DNA of 64,000 bases from Pleionea sp. CnH1-48 (GCF_024124665.1 NZ_JAMXSB010000015.1:62001-126000), one strand, 5' to 3'. Shown: positions 33,191 to 42,922, numbered from the stretch's first letter. The notes: a model not told the origin generated them from the letters alone. A program made the numbers and translations.

Positions 33191-35465
33191 TTAGTGATAT
33201 ACGAGCGAGTAACTTCCACTGCCGCTATTATTGCTACTCTGATCGGTTATTATCAAAGTATAGGTTCCTGCTTTCTGCGTGGTGTAGTTAATCTGTGCCT
33301 GATGGGCTCCCTGGCCCAAAGTGATGTATTCTCCATCGGGGCCATATAGCCACACTCTTAAATACATGGAAGTTTGATTGATATCTGTCGCTGTAATGAG
33401 CAATGATTCATTAATTCCTGCCGACAATGTATAAGAGTCAATATCACCCATAGCCAATTGAGTCGTGACTGAGCTACCCTGCGAGAGCAAGCCATGTTCA
33501 TTAGCACCAGGCATTCGAACAAAGTGCAGCTCATAATTACCTGTGTTGCAGAGACATGAAGACTGGTCAGTAACAACGACAGTATGTGAGCCTGATTGTG
33601 TGACCTGATAACTTATCGCACCCACATGCGCGCCTTGACCCAGAGTAATGTAATCTCCATCAGGACCATATAACCAAATTCTTAAATACATTCCACTGAG
33701 GTCGGTGTCGGCAATCCTAAGTTGAATATGTTCGCCGCTTTGAGCGTAAAAAGAATAGGAATCCAAATCGCCCTGGCTAATGTATTCTGTAACCGAATCG
33801 CCATTAGGTAAGGGGCCATGTTCACTGGCATTATTGTTGTTGCCAGGATCAATGCTTGATGTCTTAACGTAATGGAGCTCGTAGTCTCCGGTGCTGCATA
33901 AGCAACTGGATTGATCGGTAACAACAACAGTATGAGTGCCACTGGTTTCAATTTTGTAGCTGATGGCAGCCACATGGGCTCCTTGCCCTAGTGTAATATA
34001 CTCACCGTCGGGGCCATACAACCAGATACGCGGATACATTGCGGTATTATCAATATCTGATAAGCGCAACTGAATATGCTCGCCTTCATTAGCATCAAGG
34101 GTAAAAGTGTCCAGGTCGCCCTGAACAATATTTTCAAATACGGAGTTACCACTGATGAGTTTATTGTGTTCATTAGCACCAGGCATATAGGCAAAATGAA
34201 TATCATAGTCTCCAGTGTTGCAGAGACAACTGGACTGATCGGTAATAACAATCGTATGAGTACCACTGGTTTCAATTTTGTAGCTGATGGCAGCCACATG
34301 GGCCCCTTGTCCTAAGGTAATATAGTCGCCGTCAGGACCGTACAACCAGATGCGCGGATACATGGCTGTATTGTTTGTATCGGACAGTCTTAACTGTATG
34401 TGTTCGCCTGTGTTACCGTTAAAAGTAAATGAGTCCAGATCACCTTGCGTTAAAGTGCCAGACTTTTTGCCTCCATTCACCAGCAAGTCGTGTTCGTTAG
34501 CTCCTGGTAAGCGAGCGAAGTGCAGCTCATAATCGCCCCCATTACATAGACAGGCGCTTTGGTCGCTGATGACAACCGTATGGGTACCGCTCTCTGTGAT
34601 TTTATAGCTGATCGCGGCAACATGAGCACCTTGCCCCAGAGTGATGTATTCACCATTAGGGCCATAGAGCCACATGCGAGGGTACATGCCAGTGTTGTTG
34701 ACATCGGAGAGACGTAACTGAATGTGCTCGCCGCTACTGGCATCAAATGTATAAGAATCTAAGTCGCCTTGCTCAATGGAGCCAGTCACAGAGTCCCCGT
34801 TAAGCAATTGACCATGCTCGTTAGCACCAGGCATTTGAACAAAGTGCAATTCATAATCGCCTCCATTACATAAGCAGGCGCTTTGATCGCTGACAATAAC
34901 CGTATGGGTACCGCTCTCTGTGATTTTATAGCTGATTGCAGCAACATAAGCGCCTTGCCCCAGAGTGATGTATTCACCGTTAGGGCCATAGAGCCAGATG
35001 CGTGAATACATTGCCGTATTGTTCTTATCAGATAAACGTAGCTGGATATGCTCACCAACGTTAGCGTTAAAAGTATAAGAATCCAGATCACCTTGTTCGA
35101 TGGTTTCACTAACGTAATCACCATTACTGAGAGCACCGTGCTCATTAGCTCCCGGCAAACGTTTATAGTAAAGATCGTAACTGCCTCCATTGCATTGACA
35201 GCTGCTTTGATCTGATACCACGACGGTGTGAGTGCCACTGGTTTCAATTTTATAACTGATCGCGCCAACATAAGATCCTTGCCCAAGTGTGATGTAATCT
35301 CCGCTCGGACTGTACAGCGTGATGCGCGGATAAAAGGCCGTGTTGCTCGTATCGGCAATTCTTAGCTGGATGTGCTCATCTTTGTTTGCGATAAGTGAGT
35401 AAGTATGTTGTTGTCCGGGGAGGGTGATAGCGCTAGACACTTTATCGCTATCAGATAAAGCAGCA
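33191..35465 (-). repeat. Tandem ~320-bp coding repeats
   Basis: Seven direct repeats at the DNA level within the PPC-type gene. The block for GQGAHVAAISYKIETSGTHT is close to identical in several units (for example around 33955-33990 and 34265-34300). Such identity allows unit gain or loss by recombination. Confidence 0.8.
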
Positions 35466-35569
35466 TGCGCGCTAAATGATAAGCAAAGTGTCATGAGTGC
35501 GAGTAACTTTATGGCAAACTTCGCCCCATATTTTCTTAGTGTATGTAGATACCTCAGTAAGTCATTCAT
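33191..35569 (-). CDS. Secreted protein of seven tandem PPC-like repeats
   Basis: 792 residues. A signal peptide (cleavage after SFSAHA, about 36) is followed by seven units of ~107 residues and nothing else. Each unit runs EHGxLxNGDSV, a QGDLDSYTF strand, GEHIQLRLSD, the MYPRIWLYGPDGEYITLGQG block, ISYKIETSGTHTVVV and, in units 1-6, a DQSSCLCNTG-like loop with a C-x-C pair; the last unit has DQSSNNSGSG in that place. The form matches bacterial pre-peptidase C-terminal (PPC) beta-sandwiches, usually found as tails of secreted proteases; here there is no catalytic domain. The C-x-C pairs suggest disulfides or metal binding. The HTH-TPR regulator gene lies 134 bp upstream on the same strand. 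Confidence 0.82.
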   Translation of the reverse strand: MNDLLRYLHTLRKYGAKFAIKLLALMTLCLSFSAHAALSDSDKVSSAITLPGQQHTYSLIANKDEHIQLRIADTSNTAFYPRITLYSPSGDYITLGQGSYVGAISYKIETSGTHTVVVSDQSSCQCNGGSYDLYYKRLPGANEHGALSNGDYVSETIEQGDLDSYTFNANVGEHIQLRLSDKNNTAMYSRIWLYGPNGEYITLGQGAYVAAISYKITESGTHTVIVSDQSACLCNGGDYELHFVQMPGANEHGQLLNGDSVTGSIEQGDLDSYTFDASSGEHIQLRLSDVNNTGMYPRMWLYGPNGEYITLGQGAHVAAISYKITESGTHTVVISDQSACLCNGGDYELHFARLPGANEHDLLVNGGKKSGTLTQGDLDSFTFNGNTGEHIQLRLSDTNNTAMYPRIWLYGPDGDYITLGQGAHVAAISYKIETSGTHTIVITDQSSCLCNTGDYDIHFAYMPGANEHNKLISGNSVFENIVQGDLDTFTLDANEGEHIQLRLSDIDNTAMYPRIWLYGPDGEYITLGQGAHVAAISYKIETSGTHTVVVTDQSSCLCSTGDYELHYVKTSSIDPGNNNNASEHGPLPNGDSVTEYISQGDLDSYSFYAQSGEHIQLRIADTDLSGMYLRIWLYGPDGDYITLGQGAHVGAISYQVTQSGSHTVVVTDQSSCLCNTGNYELHFVRMPGANEHGLLSQGSSVTTQLAMGDIDSYTLSAGINESLLITATDINQTSMYLRVWLYGPDGEYITLGQGAHQAQINYTTQKAGTYTLIITDQSSNNSGSGSYSLVYH

Positions 35570-35703
35570 TTTTCGGCTCCTTTTTAATATCGACCAGAAT
35601 GGTCTACAAAAAATATTGCCCTATCGATAGAAAAAAAGAGTCAGTGGGTTTCGCTACTTATCGTCAGATAACGCTAGTTAACTATTATTTTTTAGGTCAT
35701 ATC

Positions 35704-37812
35704 TCATTGTGAGGAGATGTCTGCGAATCTTTTGAGAGAAGGATAAGCGACATAGCCTTTGCACATCGCGGAAAGTTTTTGATAGTAAGGGTAAGCTTTT
35801 TCGTATTCATCAAGATGAGTCAAACTCAGTAACACCCTCACATAAGCCGGAGGCTCAACAAGATCGGGACCGAGATTTTCTATTTCCTGTAAATAGAAAC
35901 GTCGTTCTTTGTGTTCCAGAACTTTGCCCTGAAGATGCTTCATCATTAGCTCGATATAGATCAAGTAGCTTTTTAAGGTGATTGGATTGCCGCCTTTTAG
36001 TCGTTCGTTTTCTATTTTTGCCAGTGCCGCCTTGTAGGTGTCCAGTGCCTGTTGTTTTCGTTGACCTATGCGATAAGCTTCTGCCAGTCCTATCCAGAAT
36101 TCGTAGTGGCCATCGTCACTGTCTTTCTGAATAAACTGCAGATTATTTTCCATTAAATTAATGGCTTCTTGATGCTTTCCTTCAAACAACAATAGAGCGC
36201 CTAGTTGGTATTCCAATACTGGCGTTGCCTGGCCAATTTCATAGACTCTTTTGTAATAGCGCCTGGCATCCGTTAGATTGCCTTTGCAAAAGTGCATAAC
36301 ACCTAAGTTTGACAGTGAGTTGTAGTTTTCTGACAGGACAACGCTTTTTTCTGCGGCTTTAATTCCTTTTTCTGCCTGTCCGCTAATAAAGTAAATTCGC
36401 GCCTGGATAAAGGGCACCTTCCAAAAGCTTGGTTCAGAAGCTCCTGCTTGCTGCGTGTATTCAAGGGCTTTCTCGAATAACTCCGTTTTTTTCTGTTGCG
36501 CGCCACGTAAGGCATAGAGCTCTGCTAATCCTAGTTGTGCATCAACGTAACCGGGCAAGATGTCTAGCGCTTGCTGATAGCTCTGTTTTGCTTCATCGAG
36601 AAGGCCGCTTTTTCGTTGCCACTGCCCATTGGCAAAGTGATACTCTGGTAGGTTATCTGCTTGCTGGGCAATGGATTGACATTCGAGTTGAGCGTCTTTC
36701 AAGAGTGTTTTATCACTATGAGCGATACTTAGTCTGACTAAACTTTCACACAGTGCTGCCCTGGCTTTAAGGAAGTTGGGCGCTAGTCGTAGTGCTCGAT
36801 AAAAATGGGCCTGCGCCTGAGAAACATTCTCTGCAACCAGTGCTCTGTCGACAAATACCATACCTTGCAAATAGTCTTCGATAGGTTGCTCTGCTATGGT
36901 TTGCTTTAATTCGATATCCGTTAAAGCTCTATTCAAATCTTGATGCGTTAAAATTTTCTTTAGGTTGCTGTAAATGGCATCGCTGATGGATTGCGAGTGG
37001 TCTTGTAATGGTGAGTCTAACCAAACATTACTATAAATAACGATTTGCTCTTGGGGACTTATTAGATAGAACAGATAGGCTTTATATCGTCCTTTTGACA
37101 ATGTTTTGGCCGTGATAACGTAATCAACGCCTAGTAATTTAGGCAGCTCCCAGGGTGCTCGTTCTGGGACAAGCTGGTTAATGCTGGAGTCAGCCAAGGT
37201 GACTTCCGTCGATAACACCTCTTTTAACTTTTTTGCCAGAGCAGGACCGCTTGCAACATCTTGTAAGACCAATGCTACGGATAGTGTTTTATGATTGGGT
37301 TTAGGATCTGGAATACTTATGTCTTCACGCTCTGCTGGTGGGATATCAGTGAGTGTAGGTTCATTTTCTTCAGGCCAAATGCCAAGTACTAATGCCATAA
37401 TGAGCGCTGGTACCAAGATAAGTAGTAGACCTTTGATGTGAGTGGGTGTGATTCTTTGATGGTTTGTTGAATGTTGATGTTTGGTTAGTTCATTCGTTGG
37501 TATGGAATGACTTCTTTGCTCTTCTTCTGCTGAAAGATAAAGTGTGTAAGACTCTACGTTTAAAACTGACGCTACTCTCTCGATGGTTTGGGGAGCGACG
37601 GGGATTTCTCGAAAAACACGGTTAACCAGATCTTTCGGTGGCGCATCCAGATGTTCGTGATCAGCGATTGCCTCGGCCAATGCTGCTTGCGTTTTTAAGC
37701 CCGCTGCTCTTAATGCCTTTTCGAGTTTATGGCGAGAAGCTCTAACACCTCTGGTCCGAGTTTTGGTTTTTAATGAAGGTGAGGAGGTTCCATTACTGTT
37801 CGAATTTTCCAT
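35704..37812 (-). CDS. Membrane-bound HTH regulator with TPR domain (CadC-like layout)
   Basis: 702 residues. The cytoplasmic N-terminus (about 25-95) is a helix-turn-helix-like domain (KLEKALRAAGLKTQAALAEA, then IPVAPQTIERVASVLNV). One membrane helix follows (about 126-147, GLLLILVPALIMALVLGIW). The periplasmic part has a TolB-N/FlgO-like region (about 175-285: LSVALVLQDVASGPALAKKL) and then at least five TPR units (about 320-640: AQAHFYRALRLAPNFLKARA, AKQSYQQALDILPGYVDAQL). This is the plan of CadC/ToxR-type one-component sensors, but with a different DNA-binding domain. Its nearest target is likely the repeat protein just downstream. Confidence 0.78.
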   Translation of the reverse strand: MENSNSNGTSSPSLKTKTRTRGVRASRHKLEKALRAAGLKTQAALAEAIADHEHLDAPPKDLVNRVFREIPVAPQTIERVASVLNVESYTLYLSAEEEQRSHSIPTNELTKHQHSTNHQRITPTHIKGLLLILVPALIMALVLGIWPEENEPTLTDIPPAEREDISIPDPKPNHKTLSVALVLQDVASGPALAKKLKEVLSTEVTLADSSINQLVPERAPWELPKLLGVDYVITAKTLSKGRYKAYLFYLISPQEQIVIYSNVWLDSPLQDHSQSISDAIYSNLKKILTHQDLNRALTDIELKQTIAEQPIEDYLQGMVFVDRALVAENVSQAQAHFYRALRLAPNFLKARAALCESLVRLSIAHSDKTLLKDAQLECQSIAQQADNLPEYHFANGQWQRKSGLLDEAKQSYQQALDILPGYVDAQLGLAELYALRGAQQKKTELFEKALEYTQQAGASEPSFWKVPFIQARIYFISGQAEKGIKAAEKSVVLSENYNSLSNLGVMHFCKGNLTDARRYYKRVYEIGQATPVLEYQLGALLLFEGKHQEAINLMENNLQFIQKDSDDGHYEFWIGLAEAYRIGQRKQQALDTYKAALAKIENERLKGGNPITLKSYLIYIELMMKHLQGKVLEHKERRFYLQEIENLGPDLVEPPAYVRVLLSLTHLDEYEKAYPYYQKLSAMCKGYVAYPSLKRFADISSQ

Positions 37813-37944
37813 TGCTTAAATCCTAATATCGCAACATAAAATATTCCACAAAAGGTAGTCTTCATCATCTTTGCTCTGTACATCATATCAACAGATAGTC
37901 GAGCAAAAAACAACTAGTAGGACAAGAAAGGAGGTGGAATAAAA

Positions 37945-38022
37945 ATGAGATTGGCTCGAAGTAGAAGGCCGTTATGCAAACCTGAAGGCCGGCTTTGCTT
38001 GATCTGTGTTGTGAATCTATAA
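37945..38022 (+). CDS. Possible 25-residue Cys-containing peptide
   Basis: GGAGGT stands nine bases before ATG 37945, one of the best ribosome sites in the window. The peptide is MRLARSRRPLCKPEGRLCLI followed by CVVNL, with three Cys and a basic start. A strong rightward terminator follows at 38042-38084, although both neighbouring genes are leftward, so a short rightward transcript is likely. It could be a peptide or an RNA whose SD-like sequence is incidental. Confidence 0.35.
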   Translation: MRLARSRRPLCKPEGRLCLICVVNL

Positions 38023-38041
38023 GTTTTTTACTAGAAGGGAT

Positions 38042-38084
38042 TGCCGGACTTTAAAGAAAGCTCTATTCGTCCGGCAGGATTTTT
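38042..38084 (+). terminator. Rightward terminator with no annotated gene before it
   Basis: Stem TGCCGGAC (38042-38049) and GTCCGGCA (38069-38076) with a 19-nt loop, then GGATTTTTAT. The T-tract is only on the rightward side. It also lies just past the stop of the convergent mesaconyl-CoA hydratase-like gene. Confidence 0.65.
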
Positions 38085-38088
38085 ATGA

Positions 38089-39165
38089 CTATTGTTTTCT
38101 AGGCATTAACAAGGTGTAGTCCAACTCAAGCACTACATTCTTATCAAAACGTTTACGCCCATTGTCAATGCTAAAGCAGGCATCCAATTCGTTGCCAGGC
38201 ACATCTTTTATTCCCCAGGTAACGACTCTTACCCAGCCAATATCACTACGTCCTTCAAATTCGCCTTTGTCGACGACTTGACTCTTACAGTAGATGGTAT
38301 CTCCTGCAAAGCTTGGGTTTGCGTGGGTGCCACCATTGATACCAGCTAGCCAGAGACCGTTAGCGAGGCCATTGTGACTTAGTGCTCGACACATAGAAAT
38401 AATATGACCACCATACACCAGTCTTTGACCGTGATGAGCAGACTTCATTGCGTGAGCATCAAAGTGAACTTTGGCATTGTTTTGATAAAGTCGAGTTGCC
38501 AAAGAGTGATCGGAATCATTAATGGTCATGCCATCAACGTGATCAATGGCTTCTCCTGCTTCGTAGTCATCCCATAGGTATTCACAGGCTGACCACTCGG
38601 GTTTAAAGGCAGAAAAATCTAAGGTAGGAGGAAGTAGTTTAGCACTTGGCTCTAAGTAACTCTTAAGGTTCGGTTCGCTGTTGATTCCCGTAACCCCTGA
38701 AGGTACTTTCTTGTGCACCATCACCCAGCGCTTCCACTCCACAATGGTTGTACCGTCTTGGTTGGTTGCCACCGAGTGTACGTAGACGATGCCTGTTTTT
38801 CCATTGCTGTTTTCTTTTAAGCCAATGACTCGGCTTTCTACGGCAACGGTATCACCGACATAAGCGGGTGCAAGGAATTGACACTCTGCATAACCCAGAT
38901 TTGCTACAGCATTCAGCGAAATTTCTGGAACTGTTTTACCAAAAGCTATATGAAACAGAAGAAAGTTATCAACAGGCATTTGCTCAAAGCCGCAGGCTTT
39001 GGCAACTGTATCGGCACAGTTAAGGACAAAGCGACTTCCTGTTAAGCCAGTATATAAACTAATATCACCAGCGGTAATGGTTCTTGGAATACCGTGCTTG
39101 ATAACCGAGTCGAGTTCAAAGTCTTCGAAGTAATTACCAGCAAAGGTTTTTGTCGATGTTGTCAT
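38089..39165 (-). CDS. Mesaconyl-CoA hydratase-like MaoC family protein
   Basis: 358 residues, a double hot-dog as in mesaconyl-CoA hydratase (beta-methylmalyl-CoA dehydratase). GNYFEDFELDSVIKHGIPRT opens the first domain, and ISLNAVANLGYAECQFLAP and VIGLKENSNGKTGIVYVHS are close to segments I recall from Mch. The second half has HFDAHAMKSAHHGQRLVYGG with the hydratase-type His. The reaction is mesaconyl-CoA plus water to beta-methylmalyl-CoA, which a CitE-like lyase splits into glyoxylate and propionyl-CoA. The gene two bases upstream encodes such a lyase. An itaconyl-CoA hydratase role is an alternative. Confidence 0.8.
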   Translation of the reverse strand: MTTSTKTFAGNYFEDFELDSVIKHGIPRTITAGDISLYTGLTGSRFVLNCADTVAKACGFEQMPVDNFLLFHIAFGKTVPEISLNAVANLGYAECQFLAPAYVGDTVAVESRVIGLKENSNGKTGIVYVHSVATNQDGTTIVEWKRWVMVHKKVPSGVTGINSEPNLKSYLEPSAKLLPPTLDFSAFKPEWSACEYLWDDYEAGEAIDHVDGMTINDSDHSLATRLYQNNAKVHFDAHAMKSAHHGQRLVYGGHIISMCRALSHNGLANGLWLAGINGGTHANPSFAGDTIYCKSQVVDKGEFEGRSDIGWVRVVTWGIKDVPGNELDACFSIDNGRKRFDKNVVLELDYTLLMPRKQ

Positions 39166-39167
39166 AA

Positions 39168-40061
39168 TTACTTTTCCGGTCCACAGAGATCACTTTGACC
39201 AATTTGATGAACGGTTTCATATACTGAGATCACACGTTCTGCCCACTCCGCCAAAGAGGGTTCAACCAAACGATCGTCGAGTATGGCAATACTGCGGTCA
39301 TCTTTATTGGCTTGTTCCATGGCTTCGAGAATACGCTTTGCTTTGTTAATTTCACCGCGCTTAGGTGTAAAGGCATCATTGGTATAGTTGAGCTGCACTG
39401 GATGAATAACGGTTTTACCATCAAAGCCCAGATCACGAGCCTGACGACAAGCAAACTCGCAAGCTTCTACATTTTTTAAATCAAAGTGAGGGCCATCGAT
39501 AACGCATTTTTTGTGTGCTCTGCCAGCTAACATAACCAGTGATAAGCTGCTCAATAGACCGCTGCGATCCGGTGTTGGAGTCATCTTTAATTCGTTGGCC
39601 AGATCAGTAGTGCCCATCACTAACACTTCAAGACGATCACTAGTTCCCGCAATTTCTTCTGCCCGTAGAACACCCAGAGGGCTTTCTATGTTCACCATGA
39701 CTTTCAGATGACTACCACCCGCTGTATCCATTTTATAAATGGCTTCTTCGAGTTGCGCGCGACTTTCCATGCGTGGAAATAAGATGGCATCAATATCCAT
39801 CTGTACCGCAGCTTTCAAGTCATCATCGCCCCATGGAGTATCAAACGGATTGATACGTACTATTTTTTCGGAATAGCCAAAGTCAGGATTCGCCAGTTGC
39901 TTTTTTAGCGTTTCACGAGCTAACTCTTTTTGATGAGGAGGGACTGACTCTTGCTGGTCAAAAATAACAGAGTCTACGCTGAGGCCGCGTGCTTTGTTGA
40001 TGTGCTTTTCTATATGCGCTGGCACATACAACATCGTGCGTCTTGGTCTATAGGTTGTCAT
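39168..40061 (-). CDS. CitE-like hydroxyacyl-CoA lyase (malyl/beta-methylmalyl/citramalyl-CoA lyase type)
   Basis: 297 residues in an HpcH/HpaI TIM barrel. RPRRTMLYVPAHIEKHINKA is the usual start. The CoA/Arg site is KIVRINPFDTPWG, and Mg ligands are probably Glu in VNIESPLGV and Asp in MGTTDLANEL. DGKTVIHPVQL near the end is the CitE-family hallmark. The usual DLEDAV segment is DQQESV here, a change near the active site. It is translated two bases before the hydratase gene and one base after the CoA ligase gene, which supports one pathway. Confidence 0.82.
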   Translation of the reverse strand: MTTYRPRRTMLYVPAHIEKHINKARGLSVDSVIFDQQESVPPHQKELARETLKKQLANPDFGYSEKIVRINPFDTPWGDDDLKAAVQMDIDAILFPRMESRAQLEEAIYKMDTAGGSHLKVMVNIESPLGVLRAEEIAGTSDRLEVLVMGTTDLANELKMTPTPDRSGLLSSLSLVMLAGRAHKKCVIDGPHFDLKNVEACEFACRQARDLGFDGKTVIHPVQLNYTNDAFTPKRGEINKAKRILEAMEQANKDDRSIAILDDRLVEPSLAEWAERVISVYETVHQIGQSDLCGPEK

Positions 40062-40062
40062 T

Positions 40063-41703
40063 TTATTCTGTCCCCACTTTCAAGCTGGCAATCAGTTGTT
40101 TTCTTAACACTTTGCCGTTTTTCGTTCTTGGATAATCTTCCATAAAATGGACTTTCTTTGGTGCTTTGTATTTTGCAAGATGACTTGCACCAAAGCTTAA
40201 TAGTTCATCTTCGCTGGCGTTGGCGTCAGGTTGAAGAATCACACAAATAGAAACTAAGACTTTATCTTTGCCAATTTCTTCTCCAAGCGCTACACAGTCG
40301 GCAACCGCTGGGTGTGTTTTCATGACTCTTTCTACTTCATGGGGGGATACGCGGTACCCAAAAGTATTGATGATGTCGTCCTTTCGACCAACAAACCAGA
40401 TGTAACCGTCATCATCATAACGCGCATAATCACCCGTGCGAAAATAGCCATCAACTTTGGCTTTTGCGGTTTCTTCTGGCAATCGCCAATATTCTAAAAA
40501 CAAACCTGGATCATCAAGAGGAATACAAATCATGCCTTCTTCTTTGGCGGTCACCGGTTGATTGTCTTCACCTAACAAAGTGACATTGTGTCCTGGTTGA
40601 GGGAAGCCTGCTGCTCCGGGACGAATGTCTTTTTCTTTGTGTTGAGAAATATAGTAAGACAATTCTGACATGCCGATCGCTTCATAAACGTCTTGATTAA
40701 AGCGTTCGCGCCAGGCTAATAACATTTCATCCGACAAATGTTCTCCTGCACTCATGCAATGTCGCAAGCTGGGTACTTCTGCGGCTGAGTATTCCGTTTT
40801 CTGGATAATCTGTCGGTAAATAGTCGGCACACCGATAAAGATGGTGCACTGGTGTTTGGCGATCAATTTGGGCCAGGTAGTGGCGTCATTCGGACCTTCG
40901 TAAACCACAACGGTTTTGCCGTGAAACAGTGGGTCCATCAAAGCTGAGCCAAGTACGTAAGTCCAGTTGAATTTGCCGGAGTGTAGGATGCGATCATCTT
41001 CTTTAAAATCGAACCAGTATTCACTGGCAGGCAAGCGTCCGATTAACGCGCGGTGAGCATGTAAAACCCCTTTTGGGTAACCGGTTGTGCCTGAGGTATA
41101 AACCAGATAAGCCGGGTCAATGCTGCGAGTTTGGCGTGATTCGAACTCAACTTTTTGGCAGCCTACTTCAGTATCAAAGTCCAGAATTTGTAAGTCACCG
41201 CTTTTGGGCAAATCATGAATGGAGCCTTCGCCCGTTAGCAACACCATTTTTAGTTGTTTGCATTGAGCTAAGGCTTCAGCCAGTTGAGGCCACATTTTCT
41301 TGTCGGTAACGATAGCGGTTGCGCCTGAGTCGTTGGCAAGATAAGCGACTTCTTCTGCCGACAGTAAGGTTGAGGTAGGAACTGCAACCGCACCGTATTT
41401 TAAGCTACCAAAGAATGCTGTTGGGTACTCGAGGCTATTAGGTAAACGAATTAAAACGCGCTCACCTAAATTAAATCTAAGGTTGTTAAGTAAGTTGGCA
41501 AATGCCGAAGTGCGTTCGGAAAGTTGCTGATAAGACATCGTAAAAGTGCCACGGTTGGCATCTTCTAGAATAAAGGCGGGCTTTTCTCCGTTGCCTTCTT
41601 TGACGTGACGGTCAACACAAGCTTCGCCAATATTAAACTGTTCGGGAAGTTGCCACTCCCAACCACTGTCGGTTTGCTCTAAATAGTTTGCTAAATGACT
41701 CAT
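40063..41703 (-). CDS. AMP-forming acyl-CoA synthetase
   Basis: 546 residues. The P-loop YTSGTTGYPKG (about 207), the A5-type motif VYEAIGMSELSYYI, YFRTGDYARYDDDGYIWFVG and the catalytic Lys in RTKNGKVLRKQL are intact. It resembles the benzoate/medium-chain acyl-CoA ligase branch. In this operon it may activate the entry acid, for example a C4-C5 dicarboxylate such as mesaconate; this is inference from neighbours, since the branch itself usually takes monocarboxylates. Confidence 0.85.
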   Translation of the reverse strand: MSHLANYLEQTDSGWEWQLPEQFNIGEACVDRHVKEGNGEKPAFILEDANRGTFTMSYQQLSERTSAFANLLNNLRFNLGERVLIRLPNSLEYPTAFFGSLKYGAVAVPTSTLLSAEEVAYLANDSGATAIVTDKKMWPQLAEALAQCKQLKMVLLTGEGSIHDLPKSGDLQILDFDTEVGCQKVEFESRQTRSIDPAYLVYTSGTTGYPKGVLHAHRALIGRLPASEYWFDFKEDDRILHSGKFNWTYVLGSALMDPLFHGKTVVVYEGPNDATTWPKLIAKHQCTIFIGVPTIYRQIIQKTEYSAAEVPSLRHCMSAGEHLSDEMLLAWRERFNQDVYEAIGMSELSYYISQHKEKDIRPGAAGFPQPGHNVTLLGEDNQPVTAKEEGMICIPLDDPGLFLEYWRLPEETAKAKVDGYFRTGDYARYDDDGYIWFVGRKDDIINTFGYRVSPHEVERVMKTHPAVADCVALGEEIGKDKVLVSICVILQPDANASEDELLSFGASHLAKYKAPKKVHFMEDYPRTKNGKVLRKQLIASLKVGTE

Positions 41704-42825
41704 TTAAATTTTTCCGTAGGGCCAGTTTTCACGAATAACATGCACAGGTAAGCGTTTTAATACGTCCATGGCAAACATTTTGTCTTCTTCACTTAAAGAC
41801 TTTAATGCGTAGGCACGTAGTAATGTTTGCAATGCCTTACCAAACATCGGCGGATCAAGCATTTCACCTTCAAAACGAATAGCACCACCCAATAACGCAT
41901 CGGCTTCGATTGCGGCTTTCAGAACCTGGACGTTGCGTTTGATTTGCATGGGAGATGGGGTGAAAGCCACTTTACACAAATGAATGTGATAAGGGTGGAT
42001 GACCTGCTTACCGGTTAAACCCATTTGAGCTTCTTCAACAGCGTGACGGTGAACAACGTGTGATTCATGATCGCCATGAAGATCTAGCCAACGGCGTACG
42101 TCATTTGGCTCAATAAAACTTTCGGGCATTGAGTTGTTATTAATCAGTACCTCAACACCGCCGATAACACCTTTACCTGCAATACGCGCTTCGAGTAGCA
42201 AGTTACGCAGATAGGTTCGCAGTTCGTCAATCCAGCCTTCTGGTGTCAGGTGGATGGCCATCGCTTTAGAAAAGTCGTGAATACCAAAAACGACATGCTT
42301 CACACTGGGAAACTGCATTAAGTCGGGGGCGAGCTTTAATGAGCGAGGGTGTTCGATAATCGGCTGAATTTCTATTTTATCGTTAACGCTGACCAACCAG
42401 GCTGATAGGTCGCGGATTTCTGCAGCTCCATAAACCTCACCCGCTTTAGCCAGAATGATTACATCGATGTGTTCGGCCACGGCCTTTATCATCTCAAGAT
42501 CTTTTTCGTATTCGGGGGTGCGGAAGGGATTAATGCGGAGGGCTATCTGGAAATTACGTTCGGGAAATTTGGGAAGTTCCTGAATCAGAAGTTGGCGGCT
42601 CATTTCTTTTTGTCGACAACCATCTTCAAGGTCGAAAAGCAGCGTGTGGGCCTGACAATGGTGGGCATGTTTGCGTATTCGCTCTGCCGCTTGCTCCATG
42701 GTCTCATATTCGCCCTGAGCCGGGTTGTATTTTACTGGAGGGTAATACAGTTGTATGCCCGGCCAATAGCCGCCTAGCACTACCTCTTCATCGACGTTGT
42801 CGAGAAATGCGTACTCGTAGTTCAT
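41704..42825 (-). CDS. Second CitE-like (HpcH/HpaI) lyase family protein
   Basis: 373 residues. HTLLFDLEDGCRQKEMSRQL has the regular DLED motif, IALRINPFRTPEYE the Arg site, IQPIIEHPRSL and VFGIHDFSKAM the metal-ligand Glu and Asp positions, and LTGKQVIHPYHIHL the family hallmark. It is longer than the third gene's product, with an N-terminal extension (PGIQLYYPPVKYNP). First gene of the four-gene leftward operon; its stop touches the start of the CoA ligase gene. Malyl-CoA, citramalyl-CoA or a thioesterase-like Mcl2 role are all open. Confidence 0.8.
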   Translation of the reverse strand: MNYEYAFLDNVDEEVVLGGYWPGIQLYYPPVKYNPAQGEYETMEQAAERIRKHAHHCQAHTLLFDLEDGCRQKEMSRQLLIQELPKFPERNFQIALRINPFRTPEYEKDLEMIKAVAEHIDVIILAKAGEVYGAAEIRDLSAWLVSVNDKIEIQPIIEHPRSLKLAPDLMQFPSVKHVVFGIHDFSKAMAIHLTPEGWIDELRTYLRNLLLEARIAGKGVIGGVEVLINNNSMPESFIEPNDVRRWLDLHGDHESHVVHRHAVEEAQMGLTGKQVIHPYHIHLCKVAFTPSPMQIKRNVQVLKAAIEADALLGGAIRFEGEMLDPPMFGKALQTLLRAYALKSLSEEDKMFAMDVLKRLPVHVIRENWPYGKI

Positions 42826-42922
42826 CGCCTGGTCCTATCAAATTCAAAAGCAAATGTTGAACTTTATGGGTTAAAACCCGCTAAATTCGCGCCTTTTGGC
42901 GCACATACGTTATGGTTATATT

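Noticed and set aside
33955-34300. Near-identical blocks first considered as a CRISPR-like or mobile repeat
   Set aside because: They are in-frame protein repeats of one gene with ~320-bp period.
34786-35358. 190-codon leftward ORF inside the repeat protein gene
   Set aside because: It repeats the same periodicity out of frame; a shadow of the tandem repeats.
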